A DNA stretch of 22,176 nucleotides from CBDUZS01 sp965371785 (GTDB lineage: Bacteria > Fermentibacterota > Fermentibacteria > Fermentibacterales > JCC-6). The notes beneath the pieces were generated by a model that saw nothing but the letters and a program-made list of their open reading frames with translations, was not told the DNA's origin and did not search any database. The stretch spans positions 1 to 22,176 of the forward strand of contig CBDUZS010000043.1 of NCBI GenBank assembly GCA_965371785.1, given 5' to 3'. Shown here one piece after another: positions 16,029-22,176 of the stretch (position 1 is its first letter; every line of letters begins with the position of its first letter). A program made the position numbers and the translations under genes.

Positions 16029-18408
16029 ACTCAGAGTATCCGCAGTTCAGGGCGCAGGATACGCAGCCTGACTCGTACTTCAGAGGCCCGCCGCAGATAG
16101 GACAGGCTCCGGCGAGGTTCTCGACATCGGTCAGCGATCTGACTTCGTTTTCCATTTCGGCTGCAACGATTTCATCCTTATCGGCAAACTCGATCTGCTT
16201 GTGCTCGGAGGAGGGAATTCCGTTGACCATACCGTCGTTGTGCCACTGAATTGTCTTACCGATGGCGTCCGCACAAGAGAGGATCCGGCTTCCACCCTGC
16301 CAGACCACCCTGTGGCAGCTTATGCCCTGGAGTTCCTTGACGATTGCTTCCACCGGGATGTGGGATCGAAGAGAGAGAGAAACCAGCCTGCTTATCGCCT
16401 CGGACTGACTGGCAGCACATCCTCCTGCCTTACCCATCTGAGAGAATATCTCGACTGCGCCCTTCTCGTCCTCGTTGATCGTAACGTACAGGTTGCCGCA
16501 TCCCGTTCTGATCCTCCTGGTAACACCTCTCGTTACCTCCGGTCTGGGTCTGGGTCCCTTGGATGGCAGAACTGCAGTCTGGGCGCTGTCTGTACCCTTA
16601 TCGGAGGCCAGGTTGAGGACCTGTTTGTCTCTGCTCTTGTCTCTGTATATGGTTACGCCTTTGCACCCCAGCTGCCTTGCGAGTCGGAACACTTCGGCGA
16701 CATCTCTCCTGGTTGCATGTTCAGGAAGGTTAACGGTTTTCGAAACTGCATTGTCAGTGTATTTCTGGAATGCGGCCTGCATCCTGATATGGTATGAGGG
16801 TGACACATCGTGCGAAGTGGCAAATACCCTCTGAACATCCGCGGGAATTCCTTCGATTCCCTGGCAACTGCCTTTCTCGGCAATCTTCGGGATGAGTTCC
16901 TCCGAGAAGAATCCCCTCTCCCTGGACACTCTTGCGAACTCGGGTACCACTTCGTTCAGTTCGTCGCCCTCATCAAGAAGGTTTCTGCGAACGAAAGCAA
17001 GCGCGAATGCGGGCTCTATACCGCTGGAGCATCCCGCAAGTATGCTGATGGAACCAGTAGGAGCAATGGTTGTGACAGTGGCGTTCCGCATCTTGGGCAG
17101 GTTCTTCTGGTCGTAAGTACTTCCAGTAAAGTTTGGAAACGGTTTCCTTTCAACGGCAAGATCAACACTTGCCTGGCGTGCTCTGTCCGCGACGAAGCTC
17201 ATCAGCTCTTCTGCGAATTGAAGTGCTTCTTCTGAATCGTAGGGAATCCAGAGTTTGAACAGGAGGTCTGCAAAACCCATGATTCCCAGGCCGATCTTCC
17301 GGTTCCCGTTAACCATTTCCGTGATTTCGGGCAGAGGGTACTTGTTCATCTCGATCACATCGTCGAGAAACCGTACGGATAAACGAACCGTTTTTTCGAG
17401 ACGTCCCCAGTTCATCCTGAAACGACCGTCTTCTGCCCTGTCTGCCATGACGGAGACGTTTATAGAACCAAGGTTACAGGCTTCATAGGGAAGAAGGGGC
17501 TGCTCGCCGCAGGGATTGGTTGCCTCTATCCTTCCAACGTTGGGAGTCGGGTTGGCATCGTTCATCCTGTCGATGAAGATCAGTCCGGGCTCTCCCGAAG
17601 ACCATGCCGAATCGACTATTATGTCGAATACATCACTGGCATGAAGCTCTTTGGTCTTGCTTCCGTTTCTGGGATTGATGAGGCTGTAATCCACTTTTCG
17701 GGCAACCGCATCCATAAAACTGTCGGTTGCGGCAACTGACAGGTTGAAATTGGTCAGCTTCTTCATATCCCGTTTCGTGTTGATGAACTTCTCTATGTCG
17801 GGGTGATCCACTCTGAGAACTGCCATGTTGGCTCCCCTGCGGACTCCCCCCTGCTTGACGGTTTCAGTGGCGGCATCGAAAACGGTCATGAAGGAAATGG
17901 GACCGCTGGACACGCCTTTGGTCGAGTGGACGGCATCGTTTTCAGGTCTGATCCTCGAGAATGAGAACCCCGTACCGCCACCACTCTTGTGAATCAACGC
18001 CGTATTCTTCACGGCGGTAAAGATGCTTTCCATACTGTCTTCTACGGGAAGGACGAAACAGGCAGAGAGCTGACCCAGGTCCCTGCCGGCATTCATCAGT
18101 GTGGGCGAATTCGGGAGGAATTCCTTTCGCGCCATGATGTTGAAGAACTCTCTCGACACAACATCCGTGTTGCCATCGTATTTCTCCTCGGCCTCTGCAA
18201 TCGTTGAAGCGACCCTCCAGAGCATGTCGGAAGGAGTCTCCAGAATTTCTCCATCATCCGATCTCTTCAGGTACCTCTTCCGGAGTACGACTTCGGCATT
18301 CTTAGAAAACACGGGTGAAACGAGCTCGATTTCCTCAAGCCGTTCCACCCCTGTCTGAGAGCATGCCACCTGCGTGAACAGGTCGTCTCTCACTTCAGCT
18401 TCGTTCAA
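16021..18408 (-). CDS. nrdJ: Class II (adenosylcobalamin-dependent) ribonucleoside reductase
   Basis: The 795-residue enzyme makes deoxyribonucleotides using a B12-generated thiyl radical. Active-site residues are Asn298-Cys300-Glu302 in NPCGEQPLLP (Cys300 is the radical cysteine) and the reducing pair Cys117 (QLSACFVLP) and Cys311 (YEACNLGSIN). SGGGTGFSFSRIRP at 142-155 and TIAPTGSISILAGCSSGIEP support the family. After a Pro-rich linker near 610-640 come a TSCPD domain (GCGNLYVTI, GKAGGCAASQSEAISRLV) and a C-terminal cysteine-rich tail with CPICGG, GCVSCALNCGYSEC, which probably combines a zinc ribbon and the shuttle cysteines. No ATP-cone is apparent at the N-terminus. The start is TTG 18408 with AGGGGT six bases upstream. 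No NrdR box or cobalamin riboswitch was recognised upstream. Identity is certain. Confidence 0.97.
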   Translation of the reverse strand: MNEAEVRDDLFTQVACSQTGVERLEEIELVSPVFSKNAEVVLRKRYLKRSDDGEILETPSDMLWRVASTIAEAEEKYDGNTDVVSREFFNIMARKEFLPNSPTLMNAGRDLGQLSACFVLPVEDSMESIFTAVKNTALIHKSGGGTGFSFSRIRPENDAVHSTKGVSSGPISFMTVFDAATETVKQGGVRRGANMAVLRVDHPDIEKFINTKRDMKKLTNFNLSVAATDSFMDAVARKVDYSLINPRNGSKTKELHASDVFDIIVDSAWSSGEPGLIFIDRMNDANPTPNVGRIEATNPCGEQPLLPYEACNLGSINVSVMADRAEDGRFRMNWGRLEKTVRLSVRFLDDVIEMNKYPLPEITEMVNGNRKIGLGIMGFADLLFKLWIPYDSEEALQFAEELMSFVADRARQASVDLAVERKPFPNFTGSTYDQKNLPKMRNATVTTIAPTGSISILAGCSSGIEPAFALAFVRRNLLDEGDELNEVVPEFARVSRERGFFSEELIPKIAEKGSCQGIEGIPADVQRVFATSHDVSPSYHIRMQAAFQKYTDNAVSKTVNLPEHATRRDVAEVFRLARQLGCKGVTIYRDKSRDKQVLNLASDKGTDSAQTAVLPSKGPRPRPEVTRGVTRRIRTGCGNLYVTINEDEKGAVEIFSQMGKAGGCAASQSEAISRLVSLSLRSHIPVEAIVKELQGISCHRVVWQGGSRILSCADAIGKTIQWHNDGMVNGIPSSEHKQIEFADKDEIVAAEMENEVRSLTDVENLAGACPICGGPLKYESGCVSCALNCGYSECG

Positions 18409-18424
18409 CCTGGTACCCCTCAGT

Positions 18425-18440
18425 GAATCCGTCAGGATTC
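18425..18440 (-). repeat. Perfect inverted repeat in the nrdJ leader
   Basis: GAATCC-gtca-GGATTC is a 6-bp stem with a 4-nt loop. It lies 16 bp upstream of the nrdJ TTG and 4 bp before the ribosome site AGGGGT. It could be an RNA hairpin affecting translation or a small operator. No T-run follows, so it is not a terminator. Confidence 0.5.
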
Positions 18441-18589
18441 CCGATCCAAATACATTTATCTATATGAACTCGTAATACCTTGTCTTTACCCCGAAATAGC
18501 CGAATCGGACAGGAAACTTCGTCTTCGAATGCGATACCGTATCAACATTTGGTAGCAAACGCAAGGGGCAAACCACAACGGATTGTATA

Positions 18590-18607
18590 GCAAGAGGAAT
18601 CTCTTGC
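18590..18607 (+). repeat. Perfect inverted repeat upstream of the ECF sigma gene
   Basis: GCAAGAG-gaat-CTCTTGC is a 7-bp stem with a 4-nt loop, 51 bp before the sigma ATG. It is not followed by a T-run. It may be an operator or leader hairpin; the related half word GCAAG also occurs at 18561-18565 and GCAAAC at 18555-18560 and 18568-18573. Confidence 0.5.
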
Positions 18608-18658
18608 CAAACGTACCTTTCCCCCGGTAGACTAGACGAAACCCGGATTCGAGGAAAC

Positions 18659-19228
18659 ATGACATCAAAGGCTCAGGCAGATTCAAGGAAAGAATTCGAC
18701 CGGGAAGTACTTCAGTATCTTAACAGTCTTTACGGGTACGCACTTCATCTCTCCCACAACACCGAAGACGCAGCAGACCTTGTCCAGGATACATATGCAA
18801 GGGCTTTCGGATCCTTCAGGCAGTACACACTGGGAACAAATGCCAAGGCCTGGTTGTTTGCCATACTGAGAAACACATTTCTCAACCAGAGACGGGCTGA
18901 ACGAAGGAGGCCTTCTGAAATACACTGTGACTGGATCGATGAGCTGCCAGCGGAAGACGTCTCCGAAACGGCGAGAAGGGGCCCTGATCCTTACAGGAGT
19001 TTCCTGAACAACCTAATGCGGGAAGATATCTCGAAAGCTCTCATCGAGCTCCCTGAAGACTTCAGGAGTGCAGTAGTCCTTTGTGATGTAGAGGGTTTTT
19101 CGTACAGCGAGATTGCGGGTATATTGAATGTACCTGTCGGTACGGTACGGTCCCGAATACACAGGGGACGATCCAGACTGCGGAAAAGACTAGAAGAATG
19201 GTATTCAGGAGGGAAAGGGGATACATAG
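18659..19228 (+). CDS. ECF-type RNA polymerase sigma factor
   Basis: The 189-residue protein has the two-domain ECF layout. Region 2 (about 12-80) includes HNTEDAADLVQDTYARAFGS, the core-binding signature, and TNAKAWLFAILRNTFLNQRR for -10 recognition. Region 4 (about 128-182) has ALIELPEDFRSAVVLCDVEG, then FSYSEIAGILNVPVGTVRSR, a clear helix-turn-helix, ending IHRGRSRLRKRL. GAGGAAAC precedes the ATG at 18659. The anti-sigma gene begins two bases after the stop (or within its end), the normal arrangement for an ECF pair. The target promoters and signal are unknown; the downstream genes suggest the envelope. The subfamily looks like the RpoE-like group with a zinc anti-sigma, but I cannot assign the ECF group number. 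Confidence 0.95.
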   Translation: MTSKAQADSRKEFDREVLQYLNSLYGYALHLSHNTEDAADLVQDTYARAFGSFRQYTLGTNAKAWLFAILRNTFLNQRRAERRRPSEIHCDWIDELPAEDVSETARRGPDPYRSFLNNLMREDISKALIELPEDFRSAVVLCDVEGFSYSEIAGILNVPVGTVRSRIHRGRSRLRKRLEEWYSGGKGDT

Positions 19229-19230
19229 CC

Positions 19231-19452
19231 TTGGAATGTGGTTTTGTCCGCCAGCATCTTCATGATCTGATCTCCGGAGAGATCGAGGAAGAACACAGAA
19301 GCAGGATAGACGCTCATCTCCAGATATGTGACAAGTGCAGATCCTTTGTCGACAACGCGTTTGCTTTCAGGTCACGTATTCGAGAGTTGATGCAGGTATC
19401 GGCACCACCAGGTCTATTATCGAGCATTACCCAACTCTCTGAGAGAGGCTAG
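19231..19452 (+). CDS. Zinc-binding (ZAS/zf-HC2) anti-sigma factor
   Basis: The product is 73 residues from TTG 19231, two bases after the sigma stop (TAG-CC-TTG), as at two other junctions in the window. A start at ATG 19198 inside the sigma gene is possible. The anti-sigma domain reads ECGFVRQHLHDLISGEIEEE, then the motif His-x3-Cys-x2-Cys in DAHLQICDKCRSFV, as in RsrA/ChrR/RseA-type proteins that grip the sigma factor. The region after it (RIRELMQVSAPPGLLSSI) is the usual linker of membrane-bound anti-sigmas, but the frame stops at 19452 with no membrane segment. The next gene supplies one in another frame. It is either a soluble anti-sigma or the first half of a broken one. Confidence 0.85.
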   Translation: MECGFVRQHLHDLISGEIEEEHRSRIDAHLQICDKCRSFVDNAFAFRSRIRELMQVSAPPGLLSSITQLSERG

Positions 19453-19460
19453 AGCACCTG

Positions 19461-19964
19461 TTGCGATCTGATCCGTTCGGAGGTCGCAGCGGTACCTGGG
19501 CTGCAACAGCAGCAGCTTTGCTGCTTCTGGTGCTTACATCTCTTCTCTTCAGAGCGCCGGCAGTCATTATCTGGAGAGAAGAACAATTCACTGACCTGGT
19601 TGCAAAACTCGTTGAATCAGAGCCCGTAAGAGGGAACTGGACAGCCATTGAGCTGGAGGAATTGCTGTCGGACATCTATCCGGTCCCGGTCAGTCTTCCA
19701 TCTGCACTGGACAGATCTCTGGCGGCGGGCAGGCAGCTGTTCTATCCAACGCAAATATTCTTTGTGTACGAACCCGGTAGTTCGAGCATTCTGATCGTTG
19801 CATCGCTTACCGGCAGACTCGATCGAAGGGAGAACAGAACCCTTTCGGGAGAGTATACGTTTACATCGGAGCAGATCGGAGATATCGGTTTCTATCTGCT
19901 CGAGAAGGATGCAGACAACGGCTGGCCGCAGGAGGCTTACAGAGAACTCACCTCAACCTTCTGA
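19461..19964 (+). CDS. Single-pass membrane protein, probable membrane half of the anti-sigma factor
   Basis: The frame gives 167 residues from TTG 19461, but it is open back to 19443, and the TTG has no well-placed ribosome site (GAGAGAGG lies 12 bases off). A short start is followed by one hydrophobic helix (about 13-35, AATAAALLLLVLTSLLF). About 130 residues, probably periplasmic, follow with no Cys and no recognised domain; visible stretches are YPVPVSLPSALDRSLAAG and PTQIFFVYEPGSSSILIVAS. ZAS plus linker plus one helix is the normal order of membrane anti-sigma factors, so this looks like the C-terminal part of the preceding gene displaced by a -1 frame change. It could also be a real separate gene. 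I do not recognise the extracytoplasmic part. Confidence 0.7.
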   Translation: MRSDPFGGRSGTWAATAAALLLLVLTSLLFRAPAVIIWREEQFTDLVAKLVESEPVRGNWTAIELEELLSDIYPVPVSLPSALDRSLAAGRQLFYPTQIFFVYEPGSSSILIVASLTGRLDRRENRTLSGEYTFTSEQIGDIGFYLLEKDADNGWPQEAYRELTSTF

Positions 19965-19981
19965 CACGTATGGAGAGCATT

Positions 19982-20488
19982 ATGAAACATCTTGGCCTGC
20001 AAGTGCTTCTGATCATCCTGGTTGCTGCCTGCTGCACGAACGGTCAAACGGATCAGGCTTCGATACCGGACAGCCTGGTGCCCCCGTCCATCCCCCCCGT
20101 TACAATTCCGGGATCGATTACCGGCCCTGACACTTCGGGGGTGGGAAGGGGTATCGACATATCGATAGAGGACACAGTAGTGCTCTACTACTGGCTGCCG
20201 CTCTCCGGCTACGCAGAGGCTGAATCAGACCTGACCTTCCTCTCGGGGGCTTCAACTGTACTGACGCTGCCGATTCAGTTCGATCCCGATTCAAGGAATC
20301 ATGCCCAGAACATCGTCAACGAACTCGGCATCTCACTCACAGTCTTCATGGGTGATTCCATCCTGCTCAAGTACCTTTCCCCCGATATCCTCCCCCTGAC
20401 AGTCCTTCTCGTACCGGGGGAAGAGACCAGGGAGACAGGATTCGGGGGGCCCGAACGGTTATTCGTCAGGATGGGCATCGCGTACTGA
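19982..20488 (+). CDS. Lipoprotein with degenerate thioredoxin-like fold (cysteine-less)
   Basis: I choose ATG 19982 (GGAGAG four bases upstream) over ATG 19970, giving 168 residues. The start MKHLGLQVLLIILVAAC is a lipoprotein signal with lipobox VAA-C, and a second Cys follows. After a Pro-rich spacer (about 30-60), the domain reads DTVVLYYWLPLSGYAEAESD, then LPIQFDPDSRNHAQNIVNEL, GISLTVFMGDSILLKYL and ILPLTVLLVPGEE. That order resembles TlpA/redoxin domains: an aromatic strand before the active site, a D at the second strand, and a cis-Pro loop (LPLT). The C-x-x-C motif is replaced by LPLSGYAEAE, so no redox role is expected. The fold call is inference from pattern. The stop overlaps the LpxH-type gene start (TGATG). 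Confidence 0.7.
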   Translation: MKHLGLQVLLIILVAACCTNGQTDQASIPDSLVPPSIPPVTIPGSITGPDTSGVGRGIDISIEDTVVLYYWLPLSGYAEAESDLTFLSGASTVLTLPIQFDPDSRNHAQNIVNELGISLTVFMGDSILLKYLSPDILPLTVLLVPGEETRETGFGGPERLFVRMGIAY

Positions 20489-21264
20489 TGGACCTCTACC
20501 TGATGAGCGATGTTCATCTATTCCCCGAACCCGAAGACCATCCAGGCAGGGAGACTTTCCTTTCCTTCCTGTCGATGCTTTCGGAGAAAGAGCCGGCAAA
20601 CCTCTGGATCGCAGGAGATCTGTTCGATTACTGGTTCGAGTACAGAAGCGTTATCCCCTCTGGATTCGGCAGAACGACTGCAGCGCTAAGGAAGCTGTCG
20701 GATATCGGCTGGAAGCTGGACTTCCTGCCAGGCAATCATGACTGGTGGGTTGGCAACAACTTCTGTAGAGCTACCGGAATGACGATTCACAGGGATCCCT
20801 GGGTCTCTCCCGAGTCGGAAAGAATCCGCATCATCCTCGCACACGGAGACGGTTTCGGACCAGGCGACACCGGCTACAGAATGATCAGACCCATTCTCAG
20901 AGCGAAACCCTTGACAGGGCTTTTCGGTCTGCTGCACCCCACACTGGCCACTATCCTGGCGCGAGGTTTCTCCGGGACCAGCAGACGCATACTGCGCAAA
21001 CCAGTTGAACGCATTCCGCAAGGGCTTGACAAATGGGTGAAACAGAAGCTCTCTGAAGGAGCAGACCTTGTTGCTACCGGTCACACTCACCTGGCAACGC
21101 TCAGGGAACTCGAAGGCGGCAGACACCTTTCTCTTGGCGACTGGCTGACAAGGTTCACATACTCGGTCATCAGCGGCGATGGAGTCGAACTGATAGAGTT
21201 CGATCGTAATTCCGGGGATTGCTCAGCTTCGCAGGTTCGAACCGTTCCAGGGGAAGGAAAATGA
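20488..21264 (+). CDS. LpxH-type UDP-2,3-diacylglucosamine diphosphatase (metallophosphoesterase)
   Basis: The 258-residue protein has a complete two-metal calcineurin-like site: Asp8 and His10 in MSDVHL, Asp44 in GDLFDYWFEY, Asn83-His84 in PGNHDWW, His119 in LAHGDGFG, and His199 and His201 in TGHTHLATL. GDLFDYWFEY and GNHDWW are characteristic of the LpxH group that cleaves UDP-2,3-diacylglucosamine to lipid X in lipid A synthesis at the inner face of the membrane. The closing LSLGDWLTRFTYSVI is also typical. It overlaps the lipoprotein gene by one base and the next glycosyltransferase by four (ATGA). Other lpx genes are not in view. The phosphoesterase is certain; the exact substrate is likely but not proven. 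Confidence 0.87.
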   Translation: MDLYLMSDVHLFPEPEDHPGRETFLSFLSMLSEKEPANLWIAGDLFDYWFEYRSVIPSGFGRTTAALRKLSDIGWKLDFLPGNHDWWVGNNFCRATGMTIHRDPWVSPESERIRIILAHGDGFGPGDTGYRMIRPILRAKPLTGLFGLLHPTLATILARGFSGTSRRILRKPVERIPQGLDKWVKQKLSEGADLVATGHTHLATLRELEGGRHLSLGDWLTRFTYSVISGDGVELIEFDRNSGDCSASQVRTVPGEGK

Positions 21265-22176
21265 CTGATAGCCATAGTGTATCAATTGTCATCCCTGCCT
21301 ACAACGAGGCAGAGAGTCTGTCGAAACTGGTCGAGGAGATAGAATCCGTTTTCCCAGAATCGGGCGCAGAAATTATCATCGTAGACGACGGCAGCACGGA
21401 TTCCACATGGCAGGTTATCAGGGGTCTTGCAGCAGACGGTCGTATCACCGGGCTGAGGCTGGGAACCAACCAGGGGAAGGCTGCAGCTCTGTCTGCAGGA
21501 TTCGCCGAAGCCGACGGGAATTTCGTGGCAACCCTCGACGCAGATCTGCAGGATGATCCGGCAGAAATACCGGGAATGATCGAACAGATGCTTCGGGAGG
21601 AACTCGATCTCGTGAGTGGCTGGAAAAAGGTCCGACGTGATCCTATCGGAAAGAGGCTTCCCTCGAAGCTGTACAACACCGTCGTCAGACTCACCACGGG
21701 TATTCGACTCCACGATTTCAACTGCGGGTTGAAAGTATATCGGAACCATGCCGCTGGCAGTCTGACGCTTTACGGTGAGATGCACCGCTACACTCCTGTT
21801 CTGGCCGTTCAGAAAGGCTATGCCGTCGGAGAGAAGATCGTGAACCACAGACCCAGAGCGCACGGCCGAAGCAAGTACGGCATGTCCCGGTTCTTCCGGG
21901 GCTATGCAGATCTTCTCACGATCCTCTTCCTGAACAGGTACTCATCAAAACCCCTGCATTTCTTCGGAGGCGTCGGAACTGTCATGTCCCTGGCAGGTTT
22001 TGCCATATCAGTCTATCTCACGATCCTCTGGCTGGGGGGCGAGCCAATCGGGCGCAGACCGCTGCTTCTGCTGGGTGTCTTCCTGATGCTGGTAGGTTTC
22101 CAGTTCATATCGTTGGGGCTTCTCGGAGAAATGCTCCTCCGACTGTCTCACAGGCAGTCGTATCACATCGTCGAGA
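21261..22176 (+). CDS. Membrane GT2 glycosyltransferase, DPM1/ArnC/GtrB-like (3' end outside window)
   Basis: The frame starts at ATG 21261 (AGGAA close upstream) and runs off the right edge after 305 residues. The GT-A domain shows VSIVIPAYNEAESLSKLVEE, IIIVDDGSTDST, NQGKAAALSAGF, the metal DxD-type ATLDADLQDDPAEIP, and RDPIGKRLPSKLYNTVVRL then FNCGLKVYR. This is typical of enzymes that move a sugar from a nucleotide to polyprenyl phosphate. HRPRAHGRSKYG marks the membrane-facing part. Two C-terminal transmembrane helices follow (near 238-258 and 270-295). The family acts in lipid-linked sugar donors for glycan modification. Coupled to the LpxH-type gene, it may serve envelope glycolipid synthesis. 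The sugar is unknown, and only a short tail is probably missing. Confidence 0.9.
   Translation, partial: MTDSHSVSIVIPAYNEAESLSKLVEEIESVFPESGAEIIIVDDGSTDSTWQVIRGLAADGRITGLRLGTNQGKAAALSAGFAEADGNFVATLDADLQDDPAEIPGMIEQMLREELDLVSGWKKVRRDPIGKRLPSKLYNTVVRLTTGIRLHDFNCGLKVYRNHAAGSLTLYGEMHRYTPVLAVQKGYAVGEKIVNHRPRAHGRSKYGMSRFFRGYADLLTILFLNRYSSKPLHFFGGVGTVMSLAGFAISVYLTILWLGGEPIGRRPLLLLGVFLMLVGFQFISLGLLGEMLLRLSHRQSYHIVE

Larger units (their letters stand above)
18409..18658. other. Divergent regulatory region between nrdJ and the ECF sigma gene
   Basis: This 250-bp gap is the longest in the window and is visibly more AT-rich around 18448-18480. On the nrdJ side a weak promoter AAGACA-16-TATAGA can be drawn on the minus strand close to the AT-rich CATTTATCTATATG at 18453-18466. 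Two perfect inverted repeats are listed separately. I found no convincing promoter in front of the sigma gene, although ECF genes often use their own non-sigma70 promoter. Two 66-codon open frames on the minus strand here have no supporting features. Confidence 0.5.

Noticed and set aside
18409..18658. Cobalamin riboswitch or NrdR boxes upstream of nrdJ
   Set aside because: I looked for the B12-box words and for the 16-bp NrdR palindromes in pairs and saw neither; only an AT-rich imperfect palindrome at 18453-18466.
18460..18686. Two 66-codon minus-strand frames between nrdJ and the sigma gene
   Set aside because: They have no ribosome site, unusual composition and overlap each other and the sigma start; treated as chance.
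1..22176. Frequent TCGAG/CTCGA words on both strands
   Set aside because: They are explained by codon choice (CTC-GAG, TTC-GAG, TCG-AG) in a GC-moderate genome; no regular spacing or intergenic clustering was seen.

Overview
The window is a gene-dense bacterial chromosome segment with GC content in the mid-50s by eye. The host looks Gram-negative: there is a TolC-family outer-membrane protein, an LpxH-type lipid A enzyme and a lipoprotein. It also has class II (B12-dependent) ribonucleotide reductase and RqcH. Several gene neighbourhoods known from Bacillus-type genomes are kept (rqcH/yicC/gmk/coaB and radA/yacL/ispD/ispF). This mixture suggests a little-studied phylum, perhaps in the FCB/candidate-phylum range. 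That placement is inference only. No mobile element, tRNA, rRNA or CRISPR array was seen. The longest gene-free stretch is 250 bp (18409-18658).

Region A (1-11153, minus strand) is one long, tightly packed transcription unit. In transcription order it holds yicC, a gmk::coaB fusion, family-4 uracil-DNA glycosylase, dnaB, radA, a PIN-TRAM membrane protein, an ispDF fusion, a DedA-family protein, glgA and a Yip1-like membrane protein. After an 87-bp gap comes the 5' part of a TolC-family gene. Nearly every junction is an ATGA/TTGA overlap or a stop-N2-TTG, so translational coupling is likely. A good sigma70-type promoter (TTGTCC-16-TATAAT) sits in front of yicC.

Region B (11255-15236, plus strand) starts from the same intergenic space. 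It holds rqcH (ribosome rescue), a stand-alone cyclic-nucleotide-binding protein, deoB and cdd (nucleoside salvage), then a small PC4-like ssDNA-binding protein with its own likely promoter.

Region C (15240-18408, minus) is nrdJ followed by an overlapping ChaN-like exported protein.

Region D (18659-22176, plus) is an ECF sigma factor, a zinc-binding anti-sigma factor, a separate single-TM protein that may be the detached half of that anti-sigma factor, a lipoprotein with a cysteine-less thioredoxin-like pattern, an LpxH-type phosphoesterase and a membrane GT2 glycosyltransferase cut by the window edge. Together these look like an envelope-related regulatory and biosynthetic unit.

The window is mostly housekeeping. 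The points most worth a second look are the Gmk::CoaB fusion, the apparently split anti-sigma factor, divergent promoters whose -10 boxes overlap, Ser in place of the phospho-acceptor Thr of phosphopentomutase, the Lys-to-Arg change in the GlgA substrate loop, and heavy use of TTG start codons.
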